The position numbers were made by a program, and so were the translations under genes. From JAKSCF01 sp028279945 (GTDB lineage Bacteria > Bacillota > Clostridia > Peptostreptococcales > JAAYPU01), in contig JANQMT010000137.1 in assembly GCA_028279945.1 (NCBI GenBank), positions 1-6,471 of the forward strand: a stretch of 6,471 nucleotides of DNA. Reading direction: 5' to 3'. Below, in pieces: positions 1-5,884 of the stretch (positions within the stretch are counted from its first letter, which is position 1; each line of letters starts with the position of its first letter). The notes under the pieces were generated by a model, which worked only from the letters and a program-made list of their open reading frames with translations, was not told the DNA's origin and did no database searches.

Positions 1-52
1 AGATGCAAAAGAGAAATATGAACAATACAAAAAGCTGGCTGAACAAGCATAA
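1..52 (+). CDS. C-terminal end of an unidentified protein (5' end outside window)
   Basis: An open frame enters from the left edge (first full codon at base 2) and ends at TAA 50-52. The 16 visible residues are DAKEKYEQYKKLAEQA, a charged, Lys/Glu/Gln-rich stretch that looks helical, like the last helix of a cytosolic protein. A rho-independent terminator at 106-150 follows, which supports a real gene end here. The piece is too short to assign a family, and I do not propose a function. Confidence 0.6.
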   Translation, partial: DAKEKYEQYKKLAEQA

Positions 53-105
53 TCTAAAGGTCTTTTCTTCCAAATTTAATATATAGATTCAGGCTGTAAG
101 AAGAA

Positions 106-150
106 AGCCGCTGAACAAAGTCCTGAGAAAGGGCTTTGTTTGGCTTTTTC
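106..150 (+). terminator. Rho-independent terminator after the first partial gene
   Basis: AACAAAGTCC (114-123) pairs with GGGCTTTGTT (131-140), with one G-U pair, around the loop TGAGAAA. The outer bases AGCC (106-109) can pair with GGCT (142-145) across a small internal loop. A T run (TTTTTC) follows directly on the plus strand. It sits about 55 nt after the stop of the first gene and isolates that transcript from the dehydrogenase gene. Confidence 0.85.
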
Positions 151-204
151 AAATATTTAAAATTATTTTATGTGGTTGGGTAAGTTTATCATACAAAAAA
201 GATA

Positions 205-251
205 TATAATAGATAATAAAGCAACAAAAGATATACCTTAACCTAGGAGGA
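205..251 (+). promoter_or_regulatory. Candidate -10 element and strong ribosome binding site of the alcohol dehydrogenase gene
   Basis: TATAAT at 205-210 is a perfect -10 hexamer about 45 nt upstream of the start codon. No good -35 lies 16-18 nt before it; TTGGGT at 176-181 is 23 nt away, so an activator or another sigma factor is possible. AGGAGG at 246-251 is a perfect Shine-Dalgarno site 5 nt before ATG 257 and fixes that start. The ribosome site is solid; the promoter is tentative. Confidence 0.4.
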
Positions 252-256
252 TAAGA

Positions 257-1405
257 ATGATAAATAGTTTTGATTTTATTTTGCCTACTAAAATACGATA
301 TGGCAGAGGTACGATTGGTTTATTACAAGAGGAACTTAATAGTCTTAAAGCAAAAAAAATTATGATCATCACTGATAAAGGTTTGGTAAAAACAGGTTTA
401 CTTAAAAAAGTGATGGATAATATAAAGATCGAATATATTATTTTTGATGAAATAGAACAAAACCCGAAATCCAACAATGTTGAGTTAGCTGCAAAAGCTG
501 CAGCTGAAAATCATGTAGACTGCCTTGTAGCTTTTGGCGGAGGAAGCCCTATTGACGCTGCAAAAGCAGTATCTGTACTTGTTAAGCAAGGTGGAAAAGC
601 AAAAGACTATCAAGGAAAAGGAAAGATAAAAGAAGACTGCCTGCCTTTGCTTTCCATTCCTACAACTGCAGGAACTGGCAGCGAGGTAACCTTTTCTTCC
701 GTCATAACAGATAGTGAGGATAAAGTAAAATTTACCATTAAAAGTCCTGCTATTGCCCCGAAAACAGCTATAGTAGATCCAGAGCTAACCTTAACTGTGC
801 CGCCGCTTATTACAGCTGCTACCGGAATGGATGCATTAACCCATGCAATAGAAGGATACACCGTAAACTGTACAGAACCAATAGCAGAAGCAATGGGGCT
901 GTATGCCATAGAACTTATTGTAAAAAACGTTTTAAAAGCAGTTAAAGACGGAGCTGATATTGAAGCAAGAGACCAGATGATGATGGGAAGCTTAATTGCA
1001 GGACTATGCTTTAGCCATGCAGATGTTGGATCGGTTCATTGTATGGCAGAGGCTTTAGGCAGCATGTATGATGCACCCCACGGCATGTGTAATTCCATTT
1101 TGCTGCCATATGTAATGGACTATAATTTGCCTAATACTCAAGAAAAATATGCTAGAGTAGCTAGGATAATGGGAATCGAAGAAAAAGATGATGATTTAGC
1201 CGGCAAAAAAGGCATTGAGGCTTTGAAAAAATTATCAAAAGAATTAGGGTTACCTGGAATTAAGTCTTTGAATGTTGATCCTAAGGATTTTGAATTATTG
1301 GCTAAAATGTCATATAAAAATGGGTCTACCGTTAGCAATCCAAGAGAGGTAAATGAAGATCAATATTTGGAATTATTTAAAACAGCTTATCAAGATAGTC
1401 AATGA
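257..1405 (+). CDS. Iron-containing (group III) alcohol dehydrogenase
   Basis: This is a 382-residue protein, the usual length for group III Fe-ADHs, which interconvert alcohols and aldehydes or ketones with NAD(P)H in the cytoplasm and often serve fermentative redox balance. The N-terminal Rossmann-like half carries GGGSPID (94-100), the family's dinucleotide-binding motif, followed by TTAGTGSEVT (136-145). The helical C-terminal half carries the four expected metal ligands: Asp192 and His196 in MDALTHAIEG, His261 in VHCMAEALG, and His275 in APHG. Residue 265, which is a second histidine in FucO-type enzymes (HxMxH), is Glu here; this is my recollection of a common variant in the family, not a sign of inactivation. 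The C-terminus (NPRE motif, 361-364) is intact. ATG 257 is fixed by AGGAGG 5 nt upstream. The gene stands alone between two terminators. The substrate (butanol, propanediol, lactaldehyde or another) cannot be read from the sequence. Confidence 0.93.
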   Translation: MINSFDFILPTKIRYGRGTIGLLQEELNSLKAKKIMIITDKGLVKTGLLKKVMDNIKIEYIIFDEIEQNPKSNNVELAAKAAAENHVDCLVAFGGGSPIDAAKAVSVLVKQGGKAKDYQGKGKIKEDCLPLLSIPTTAGTGSEVTFSSVITDSEDKVKFTIKSPAIAPKTAIVDPELTLTVPPLITAATGMDALTHAIEGYTVNCTEPIAEAMGLYAIELIVKNVLKAVKDGADIEARDQMMMGSLIAGLCFSHADVGSVHCMAEALGSMYDAPHGMCNSILLPYVMDYNLPNTQEKYARVARIMGIEEKDDDLAGKKGIEALKKLSKELGLPGIKSLNVDPKDFELLAKMSYKNGSTVSNPREVNEDQYLELFKTAYQDSQ

Positions 1406-1433
1406 ATCATTAGGAGGGGTTTTTACATAAAAT

Positions 1434-1459
1434 ATACCCGCACAAGTACGTGCGGGTAT
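1434..1459. terminator. Bidirectional terminator between convergent genes
   Basis: A perfect 10-bp inverted repeat, ATACCCGCAC (1434-1443) and GTGCGGGTAT (1450-1459), encloses the loop AAGTAC. It lies 28 nt after the dehydrogenase stop and 16 nt after the stop of the minus-strand gene. The minus-strand product is followed by ATTTTATG, a modest U-rich tail. The plus-strand tail (GGCTTATGTTTATG) is less U-rich. The position between two converging stops supports a shared terminator. Confidence 0.8.
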
Positions 1460-1475
1460 GGCTTATGTTTATGTA

Positions 1476-1967
1476 TTATCGACCTGTTAAGATATTAATC
1501 ACTTCATCCAGGGATGCGTTGCTTGGGATATAAAATGTGCCTGCTCTCAGTTTGACATCTAACTTTCTTTCAGCGGCTCTGTTTAAGAAAGCTGAAGTGC
1601 TTTCAATTAAGCCTTCTTCCTTAAGTATTGAAGCAATAGCCGGCGATAATGAACCTGAAGGAATCTCAACTTTGATTTTTTCTGCTGGTTCAGGGTCTGG
1701 CTCCGGTTCGGGTTCAGGCTCCGGTTCCGGTTCAGGATCAACATTGGGTTCTGGCTCCGGTTCCGGTTCGGGTTCTGGTTCAAGGTCCCCGCTTGGTATG
1801 GGCAGCTCTGAGCCGGAAGGAGGTACAATTTCTGTAGAAGCATTTAGCGGATAGGCAGCAATAACACCTACCTTCCAGGAAATAACGTATGCTACAACCG
1901 TAATAATCATCAAAGCCACTAATAAATCACTTATATTATAAAAAAAATCTTTTATTCTATCCATCAT
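1476..1967 (-). CDS. Membrane-anchored Glu-Pro-repeat protein with a YceG/MltG-like domain
   Basis: This 163-residue protein has three parts. Residues 1-10 are a short charged N-terminus, and about 13-39 form one hydrophobic transmembrane segment. Residues about 40-95 are a low-complexity linker dominated by Glu-Pro dipeptides (63-94, broken once by NVDP). Residues about 98-162 form a compact domain beginning VEIPSGSLSPAIASILKEEG and ending LRAGTFYIPSNASLDEVINIL. That domain matches the small subdomain seen N-terminal to the catalytic part of YceG/MltG endolytic transglycosylases (pattern: IPSG, helix, LKAGTY, helix). The transglycosylase catalytic part is absent, so this is not MltG. I infer an envelope protein whose rigid acidic linker projects the domain out from the membrane toward peptidoglycan. 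The start is either of two adjacent ATGs (1967 or 1964); a weak GGATG lies upstream. It converges on the dehydrogenase gene and diverges from the pseudouridine synthase gene. Confidence 0.8.
   Translation of the reverse strand: MMDRIKDFFYNISDLLVALMIITVVAYVISWKVGVIAAYPLNASTEIVPPSGSELPIPSGDLEPEPEPEPEPEPNVDPEPEPEPEPEPEPDPEPAEKIKVEIPSGSLSPAIASILKEEGLIESTSAFLNRAAERKLDVKLRAGTFYIPSNASLDEVINILTGR
1686..1781 (-). repeat. Degenerate 6-bp tandem repeat encoding (Glu-Pro)n
   Basis: About sixteen hexamer units (roughly GAACCN on the coding strand, read on the plus strand as NGGTTC/NGGCTC variants) encode residues 63-94 of the membrane-anchored protein. The array splits into two Glu-Pro blocks separated by NVDP and ends with DPEP. 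Third-position variation (CCA, CCG, CCT, CCC) shows that the peptide is more conserved than the DNA, which fits selection on the rigid linker. Such short repeats are prone to length change by slippage in 6-bp steps that keep the frame. Confidence 0.85.
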
Positions 1968-2055
1968 TTCACATCCATATTCATATTATTCTTAAAAATA
2001 GAGTAACATAATTAGACAGGATAGTACAACATAAAATATTACCATTAATTATTAA

Positions 2056-2109
2056 AAATATATTACAATAAGTTTTTATCTTGTCTAAAATATGAAATAT
2101 ATTACAATA
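2056..2109. repeat. 15-bp direct repeat in the divergent A+T-rich spacer
   Basis: AAATATATTACAATA occurs exactly twice, at 2056-2070 and 2095-2109, with start points 39 nt apart. The second copy contains the candidate -10 (TACAAT) of the downstream pseudouridine synthase gene. It could be a pair of regulator sites or a relic of a short duplication. The region is very A+T-rich, so chance is not excluded. The spacer 1968-2170 holds no recognisable gene. Confidence 0.45.
2081..2108 (+). promoter_or_regulatory. Candidate promoter for the pseudouridine synthase and signal peptidase genes
   Basis: TTGTCT (2081-2086) and TACAAT (2103-2108) are separated by 16 nt and sit about 60 nt before ATG 2171. 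The -10 matches consensus at 5 of 6 positions and the -35 at 4 of 6. It is the best sigma-A-like pair I could find in the spacer. The A+T-rich context makes false positives likely. Confidence 0.4.
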
Positions 2110-2170
2110 GAATAGGGCAATTAATAATCGATAATTAATAATTATAAAAAACATATATGAGGATAACCAT

Positions 2171-3160
2171 ATGAAGGAAATTAGAATTGGAGAAAACGAG
2201 GAAAATCAAAGAATAGATAAATTTTTAAGAAAATATATGCCCAATGCACCCTTAAGCTACCTATATAGGATGATCAGAAAAAAAGATATTAAACTAAATG
2301 GCAAGAGAACATCTAATGATGCAACCTTGAAAAAAGATGACATTATTGCTTTATATATAAAGGATGATGATTTAGATAGATTTACCAAGAAGAAAAAAAT
2401 GGTTAAAGCGAAAAGACAGTTTAAAATCGTTTATGAAGATAGCAACATATTGGTAGCAGAAAAGCCAAAGGGATTATTGGTGCATGGAACTGCTGAAGAA
2501 AAAAAGAATACGCTTGTCAATCAAGTGTGCACTTACTTGCAGCAAAAAGATCATTACAGCCCGGATAAAGAAAAAACCTTTGTACCTGCGGCGGTTAACC
2601 GATTAGATAGGAATACAAGCGGACTGGTTATTTTTGGGAAAAATAATAAAGCGCTACAGCTTTTAAATCAGATGATCAGAGACAAACAGATGATCAAAAA
2701 ATATTATCTAACCATTGTCTCCGGTGAAATGAAAAAACCATTACATATAAAAAAGAGTCTGATAAAAGACTCAGCGGCCAATCGGGTTAGAGTATCTAAT
2801 GAAAAAAGTGCAGATGCAAAAGAATCAGAGACCATTTTTAAGCCTATATTAAGTAATAGAAAATATACTTTAGTAGAGGCCGAGCTCATTACCGGAAGGA
2901 CACATCAAATCCGAGCGCATCTTAAAGAAGCCGGTTTCCCATTGTTAGGTGATGAGAAATATGGTAATGTAGAAATTAATGGTTTGGTTAAAAGGCAATT
3001 TGGTCTATCTACACAATTTTTACATGCATATAAACTGAAATTCACACAAGGTGTTGAAATATTATCCTATTTGGAAGGAAAAGAAATAGTTTCAGAATTA
3101 CCTCCAAAACTTAAATTAATAAAGGAAAAATTATTTAATAAAACAGGAGATGAAAAATAA
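2171..3160 (+). CDS. RluA-family (RluC/RluD-like) 23S rRNA pseudouridine synthase
   Basis: This 329-residue protein should isomerise specific uridines in RNA, most likely 23S rRNA, to pseudouridine. Residues about 1-70 form an S4 RNA-binding domain (RIDKFLRKYMP, then IKLNGKR). The catalytic domain starts near 85 with IVYEDSNILVAEKPKGLLVH. Motif II is NRLDRNTSGL (143-152), with catalytic Asp146 and Asn143 where RluA/RluD proteins usually have His. The conserved Tyr lies in KKYYLTIVSG (176-185). Motif III is TGRTHQIRAHL (241-251), followed by LLGDEKYG (258-265) and LHAYKLKF (284-291). Length and domain order fit the RluC/RluD group; the exact target uridines cannot be read. The ribosome site GAGG at 2159-2162 supports ATG 2171. 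The stop codon overlaps the next start (TAATG at 3158-3162), implying translational coupling with the first signal peptidase. Confidence 0.92.
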   Translation: MKEIRIGENEENQRIDKFLRKYMPNAPLSYLYRMIRKKDIKLNGKRTSNDATLKKDDIIALYIKDDDLDRFTKKKKMVKAKRQFKIVYEDSNILVAEKPKGLLVHGTAEEKKNTLVNQVCTYLQQKDHYSPDKEKTFVPAAVNRLDRNTSGLVIFGKNNKALQLLNQMIRDKQMIKKYYLTIVSGEMKKPLHIKKSLIKDSAANRVRVSNEKSADAKESETIFKPILSNRKYTLVEAELITGRTHQIRAHLKEAGFPLLGDEKYGNVEINGLVKRQFGLSTQFLHAYKLKFTQGVEILSYLEGKEIVSELPPKLKLIKEKLFNKTGDEK

Positions 3161-3684
3161 TGAGCGAAAAAGTTATTGAATGGGTGAAAACAATAGTAAT
3201 TTCTGTAATTATAGCTTTAGTGATTACCACCTTTATTCGACCTACTTTGGTTATGGAATATTCCATGTATCCAACTATTGAGCAGTATGATTATTTAATG
3301 ATTAATAAAGTAGCATACAAATTGGGTGAACCTAAATTTGGAGATATCGTTGTTTTTACAAGTGAATTACTGAGAGAGAATGGTGAAAAAAAACAATTGA
3401 TTAAACGTGTAATAGGTATTCCCGGTGATACTATAGAAATAAAAGACGGTATTACCTATCGAAACGGAGAAGTACTTGACGAGCCGTATATTAATGGAGG
3501 GGTTACTTCTGGTGCCTTGGAACCCACGACGATTAAAGAAGGAGAATTATTTGTCATGGGAGACAATCGACCCAACAGCATAGACAGTAGAAGAGAAGAT
3601 GTAGGGATGGTCCCTATCGATACTGTAGTTGGGAAAGTAATGATAAGACTATATCCGTTTAACAAGATAGGTTTTGTGGAATAA
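3160..3684 (+). CDS. lepB: Type I signal peptidase (first of two tandem copies)
   Basis: This 174-residue membrane protease removes signal peptides from exported proteins at the outer face of the cytoplasmic membrane. It is of the short Gram-positive SipS type: a cytosolic start, one transmembrane helix (about residues 9-27) and an extracytoplasmic catalytic domain. The Ser-Lys dyad is visible as Ser35 in YSMYPTI (34-40) and Lys82 in LIKRVIGIPGD (80-90). Boxes D/E appear as GDIVVF (61-66) and GDNRPNSIDSR (134-144). The residues before the nucleophile are MEY instead of the usual G-x, a mild departure from GxSMxPT. AGGAG at 3145-3149 is the ribosome site, 10 nt before the ATG. The start overlaps the upstream stop by one base, so expression is probably coupled to the pseudouridine synthase. 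It is more than half identical to its neighbour by eye. Confidence 0.95.
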   Translation: MSEKVIEWVKTIVISVIIALVITTFIRPTLVMEYSMYPTIEQYDYLMINKVAYKLGEPKFGDIVVFTSELLRENGEKKQLIKRVIGIPGDTIEIKDGITYRNGEVLDEPYINGGVTSGALEPTTIKEGELFVMGDNRPNSIDSRREDVGMVPIDTVVGKVMIRLYPFNKIGFVE

Positions 3685-3728
3685 TTGTAATATAACCATT
3701 ATATCAATAATAGAAAGCGGGAAAAGCT

Positions 3729-4259
3729 ATGACAAGAAACGAGTCTATAAAAGAATGGATTAAAACAATATTAATATCAGTACTCATTGCTTTGGCAATA
3801 ACAGCTTTTATAAGACCAACGTTAGTCAAGGGATACTCTATGTATCCCACCATTAAAGAATACGATTATCTTATTATTAATAGGATGCCTTACATTACAA
3901 AAGAGCCTCAATATGGCGATATTGTAGTTTTTAAGACCAATCAATTGACAGTAGACGGTGAGAAAAAAGATTTAATCAAGAGGGTTATAGGACTGCCTGG
4001 AGACACCATTGAAATACTGGATGGAATAGTGTATCGAAATGGTAACGCACTGAATGAACCATATGTTTATGGAGGTCGTACCCCCGGCCAAATGGAAGCT
4101 TTCGAAATACATGAAGGCAAGATATTTGTAATGGGGGATAATAGGCCAAACAGTCTTGATAGTCGGGATTCAAGAGTAGGAGAAGTATCCATGAGTAACA
4201 TTCGGGGAAAAGTGATTGTTAGACTGTTTCCTTTTAATAAAATTGGAACAATAGACTAG
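3729..4259 (+). CDS. lepB: Type I signal peptidase (second tandem copy)
   Basis: This 176-residue paralogue of the preceding gene has the same SipS-type layout: a transmembrane helix at about residues 11-29, catalytic Ser37 in GYSMYPTI (35-42), catalytic Lys84 in LIKRVIGLPGD (82-92), and GDNRPNSLDSR (137-147). Here Gly35 restores the usual GxSMxPT motif. The copies differ most in the stretch after the catalytic Lys (about 108-130) and just before the C-terminal PFNKIG, regions that contribute to the substrate-facing surface in this family, so they may process different clients (inference). It lies 44 nt after the first copy with no terminator between, suggesting one transcript. Its ribosome site is weak (GCGGG at 3717-3721), so it may be translated less than copy one. 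Confidence 0.95.
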   Translation: MTRNESIKEWIKTILISVLIALAITAFIRPTLVKGYSMYPTIKEYDYLIINRMPYITKEPQYGDIVVFKTNQLTVDGEKKDLIKRVIGLPGDTIEILDGIVYRNGNALNEPYVYGGRTPGQMEAFEIHEGKIFVMGDNRPNSLDSRDSRVGEVSMSNIRGKVIVRLFPFNKIGTID

Positions 4260-4301
4260 TTAGTCGAAGTTCGGCTTAGGGATAACAAACCTTGAGTATT
4301 G

Positions 4302-4330
4302 TTGAAAAATAGCCTTTTTCATGGTATAAT
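4302..4330 (+). promoter_or_regulatory. Near-consensus sigma-A promoter for the TrkA-C membrane protein
   Basis: TTGAAA (4302-4307) and a perfect TATAAT (4325-4330) are spaced exactly 17 nt apart. A ribosome site, AAAGGGGTG (about 4335-4343), and ATG 4349 follow, so the transcript would have a leader of only about 12 nt. This is one of the strongest-looking promoters in the window and separates this gene from the signal peptidase unit. Confidence 0.8.
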
Positions 4331-4348
4331 AAATAAAGGGGTGTTAGT

Positions 4349-5035
4349 ATGAGCATAGTAGTTTTTATTATTATTATAGGAATACTTTTAATTATTGCAG
4401 AGCTGCTTGCTTTGGGATTACGAATGACAGGCCTGGATAGAGAAAAGGCCAGGTTTCAAGTGGTTTCTATTATTACCGGAACAGGCTTTACTACCAACGA
4501 ATCAGAATTAATTACCCAGCACCCCGTGAGGCGAAAAATTGCTGAACTTTTAATGCTCATCAGTTATGTAGTGCAAGCGTTTATTATCGGTACAATTTTT
4601 ACCATTGCTGCTGAAGTTGCCAACGGAAAAAACGTAATGGTAGGGCTATTCTTTTTATTAGTGACGGTCATAATGTTAGTTGGCGTAACTAAAAATGCTT
4701 GGGTGGTACAAAAAATAGAAAAAATGATTGAGAAAAGATTTATCGTTAAATCTAAAGTTAACAAAACAAAAACAGTTGAGCAGGTTTTAAAACTCAATGA
4801 AGATTATGGCGTAGTAGAATTTTTAATTGAAAGCGAGCATCCGTTAATAGGAAAGACTTTGGTAGAATCCAATCTTAAGAAAATCCAGATTCAAGTTTTA
4901 AACATAGAGAGAGGAAGTTATATAGAACAATTTCCTAAAAAGGACAGCTACTTCAAAGAAGGGGATAGAGTAGTGGTTTATGGGAAATTGGACAATATTA
5001 AAAAGGTTGTCATGCCAAAATTTACGGATACTTGA
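4349..5035 (+). CDS. Small membrane protein with TrkH-like pore motif and C-terminal TrkA-C (RCK_C) domain
   Basis: The 228-residue protein begins with a transmembrane helix (about 3-25). It is followed by KARFQVVSIITGTGFTTNES (33-52), whose TGTGFTT (43-49) resembles the selectivity-filter loops of TrkH/KtrB potassium transporters. Two more hydrophobic segments follow (about 65-90 and 95-117). After a basic linker, residues about 150-222 form a TrkA-C/RCK_C-type domain: VVEFLIESEHPLIGKTL, then QVLNIERGSYIEQFPKKDSY, then FKEGDRVVVYG, the pattern of the ligand-binding C-terminal lobe of K+ transport regulators. Proteins of this layout are usually annotated only as TrkA C-terminal domain-containing. 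A role in cation flux or its control is inferred; with one pore-like loop it could act only as an oligomer or an accessory subunit. It has its own promoter; the smpB promoter overlaps its stop codon. Confidence 0.85.
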   Translation: MSIVVFIIIIGILLIIAELLALGLRMTGLDREKARFQVVSIITGTGFTTNESELITQHPVRRKIAELLMLISYVVQAFIIGTIFTIAAEVANGKNVMVGLFFLLVTVIMLVGVTKNAWVVQKIEKMIEKRFIVKSKVNKTKTVEQVLKLNEDYGVVEFLIESEHPLIGKTLVESNLKKIQIQVLNIERGSYIEQFPKKDSYFKEGDRVVVYGKLDNIKKVVMPKFTDT

Positions 5036-5060
5036 CACATTGATGGTTGCATGTTAACAT
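5032..5060 (+). promoter_or_regulatory. Sigma-A promoter of smpB, overlapping the upstream stop codon
   Basis: A perfect TTGACA (5032-5037) overlaps the TGA stop of the preceding gene (5033-5035). TAACAT (5055-5060) lies 17 nt downstream and is preceded by TGT (5052-5054), giving an extended -10. Transcription would start near 5067, and AGGTGA at 5085-5090 is the ribosome site for ATG 5098. Confidence 0.75.
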
Positions 5061-5097
5061 ATCTTCTACAGCCATTAAGATAGATAGGTGATTTAAA

Positions 5098-5547
5098 ATG
5101 AAAATACTTGCAAGTAACAAAAAAGCAAGACACGAATACTTTATAGAAGAAACGTATGAAGCAGGCATGGTTCTTTCGGGAACTGAAATAAAATCCATTA
5201 GAATGGGTAAACTCAATTTAAAAGAAAGTTATGCTAGAGTTGAAAATGGAGAAGTTATTGTGCATTCCATGCATATCAGTCCATATGAGCAGGGAAATAT
5301 CCACAATAAGGATCCGCTAAGACCCAGAAAACTTCTTTTACACAAGCAAGAAATCAGAAAACTCTTGGGTTATACCACCCAAGAAGGACTCACCTTAATT
5401 CCTTTAAAAGTTTATCTAAATGATAGAGGGCTTGCTAAAATGGAATTGGCTGTAGCAAAAGGTAAAAAGCTTTATGATAAGAGAGATACCCTAGCTAAAA
5501 AAGATGCTAATCGTAAGATTGAGCAGCAAATGAAGCAACGCTTCTAA
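5098..5547 (+). CDS. smpB: SmpB, SsrA-binding protein
   Basis: This 149-residue protein has normal SmpB length. SmpB binds the tRNA-like domain of tmRNA and brings it to ribosomes stalled without a stop codon. Family marks are NKKARHEYFIEETYEAGMVL (7-26), SGTEIKSIR (27-35), HISPYEQGN (59-67), PLRPRKLLLH (73-82), and the basic KGKKLYDKRD (121-130) with TLAKKDANRKI (131-141). The positively charged C-terminal tail is the part that enters the decoding centre. AGGTGA (5085-5090) supports the start. Its RNA partner ssrA begins only 7 nt after its stop, so both halves of the rescue system can be co-transcribed from the promoter at 5032-5060. Confidence 0.98.
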   Translation: MKILASNKKARHEYFIEETYEAGMVLSGTEIKSIRMGKLNLKESYARVENGEVIVHSMHISPYEQGNIHNKDPLRPRKLLLHKQEIRKLLGYTTQEGLTLIPLKVYLNDRGLAKMELAVAKGKKLYDKRDTLAKKDANRKIEQQMKQRF

Positions 5548-5548
5548 T
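5519..5548 (+). promoter_or_regulatory. Candidate ssrA promoter inside the 3' end of smpB
   Basis: TTGAGC (5519-5524) and TCTAAT (5543-5548) are separated by 18 nt. The -10 matches consensus at 5 of 6 positions, overlaps the smpB stop (TAA 5545-5547), and ends 6 nt before the mature tmRNA 5' end at 5555. Position +1 would therefore fall on or next to the first tmRNA base. The geometry is attractive, but the -35 is only fair, and read-through from the smpB promoter remains possible. Confidence 0.5.
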
Positions 5549-5645
5549 GATCATGGGGGTGTACAGGTTTCGACGGGGGTATTGAAGCTGAAGCAGCGAG
5601 CCGTTGTCGCCAAGCAACGTTAAAAGTGGCAACTTAAATATAAAC

Positions 5646-5675
5646 GATAGAAATAATTACGCACTAGCTGCCTAG
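5646..5675 (+). other. tmRNA tag reading frame (resume codon to stop)
   Basis: After ATAAAC, the frame GAT AGA AAT AAT TAC GCA CTA GCT GCC TAG encodes DRNNYALAA, so the full tag with the tRNA-borne alanine is (A)DRNNYALAA. The YALAA end is the classic signal for ClpXP-type proteases. The resume codon is set as GAT 5646 by analogy with other clostridial tmRNAs, where TAAAC precedes the first codon; the exact first residue is an inference, while the C-terminal part is certain. Confidence 0.85.
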
Positions 5676-5884
5676 TAGCAGCTCGCTTCCTTTGATTCAC
5701 CTGTAGGTCAAAGCTCAAGCGTCAAACATACAGGAAAACCTCTAATGGATGCTCCTAGATTAGAGGGAACAAGGAGCTAGCCGAACGCATAGTCTGCTGA
5801 TGGACGATGTGGAACGCGAAATTTAAAAACATCAGCTGCGCTCGGAGAAGCTTTTGTGAATGTGCTTTCGGACAGGGGTTCGAT

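Noticed and set aside
513..1085. Loss of function of the alcohol dehydrogenase because Glu265 replaces a histidine found in FucO
   Set aside because: All four metal ligands (Asp192, His196, His261, His275) and the GGGSPID motif are intact. The HCMAEALG form is, as I recall, a regular variant of the family.
1686..1781. Possible CRISPR or minisatellite array
   Set aside because: Units are 6 bp with no spacers, in frame within a coding gene. They encode (Glu-Pro)n and are not an array of repeats with unique spacers.
1537..1854. Plus-strand reading frame rich in Gly-Ser repeats
   Set aside because: It is the antisense shadow of the Glu-Pro repeat in the minus-strand gene. The minus frame has a transmembrane helix and a recognisable domain; the plus frame has neither a domain nor a ribosome site.
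2119..2142. AATTAATAAT direct repeat (2119-2128, 2133-2142)
   Set aside because: It is short and made only of A and T in a very A+T-rich spacer, as expected by chance.
4262..4276. Terminator after the second signal peptidase gene
   Set aside because: AGTCG/CGGCT makes only a 5-bp stem with a G-U pair and no T run follows, so termination is not supported.
4304..4320. GAAAAA/TTTTTC hairpin overlapping the promoter as a regulatory element
   Set aside because: It is a 6-bp nearly all A-T stem inside a promoter region and probably not transcribed. Chance is the simpler explanation.
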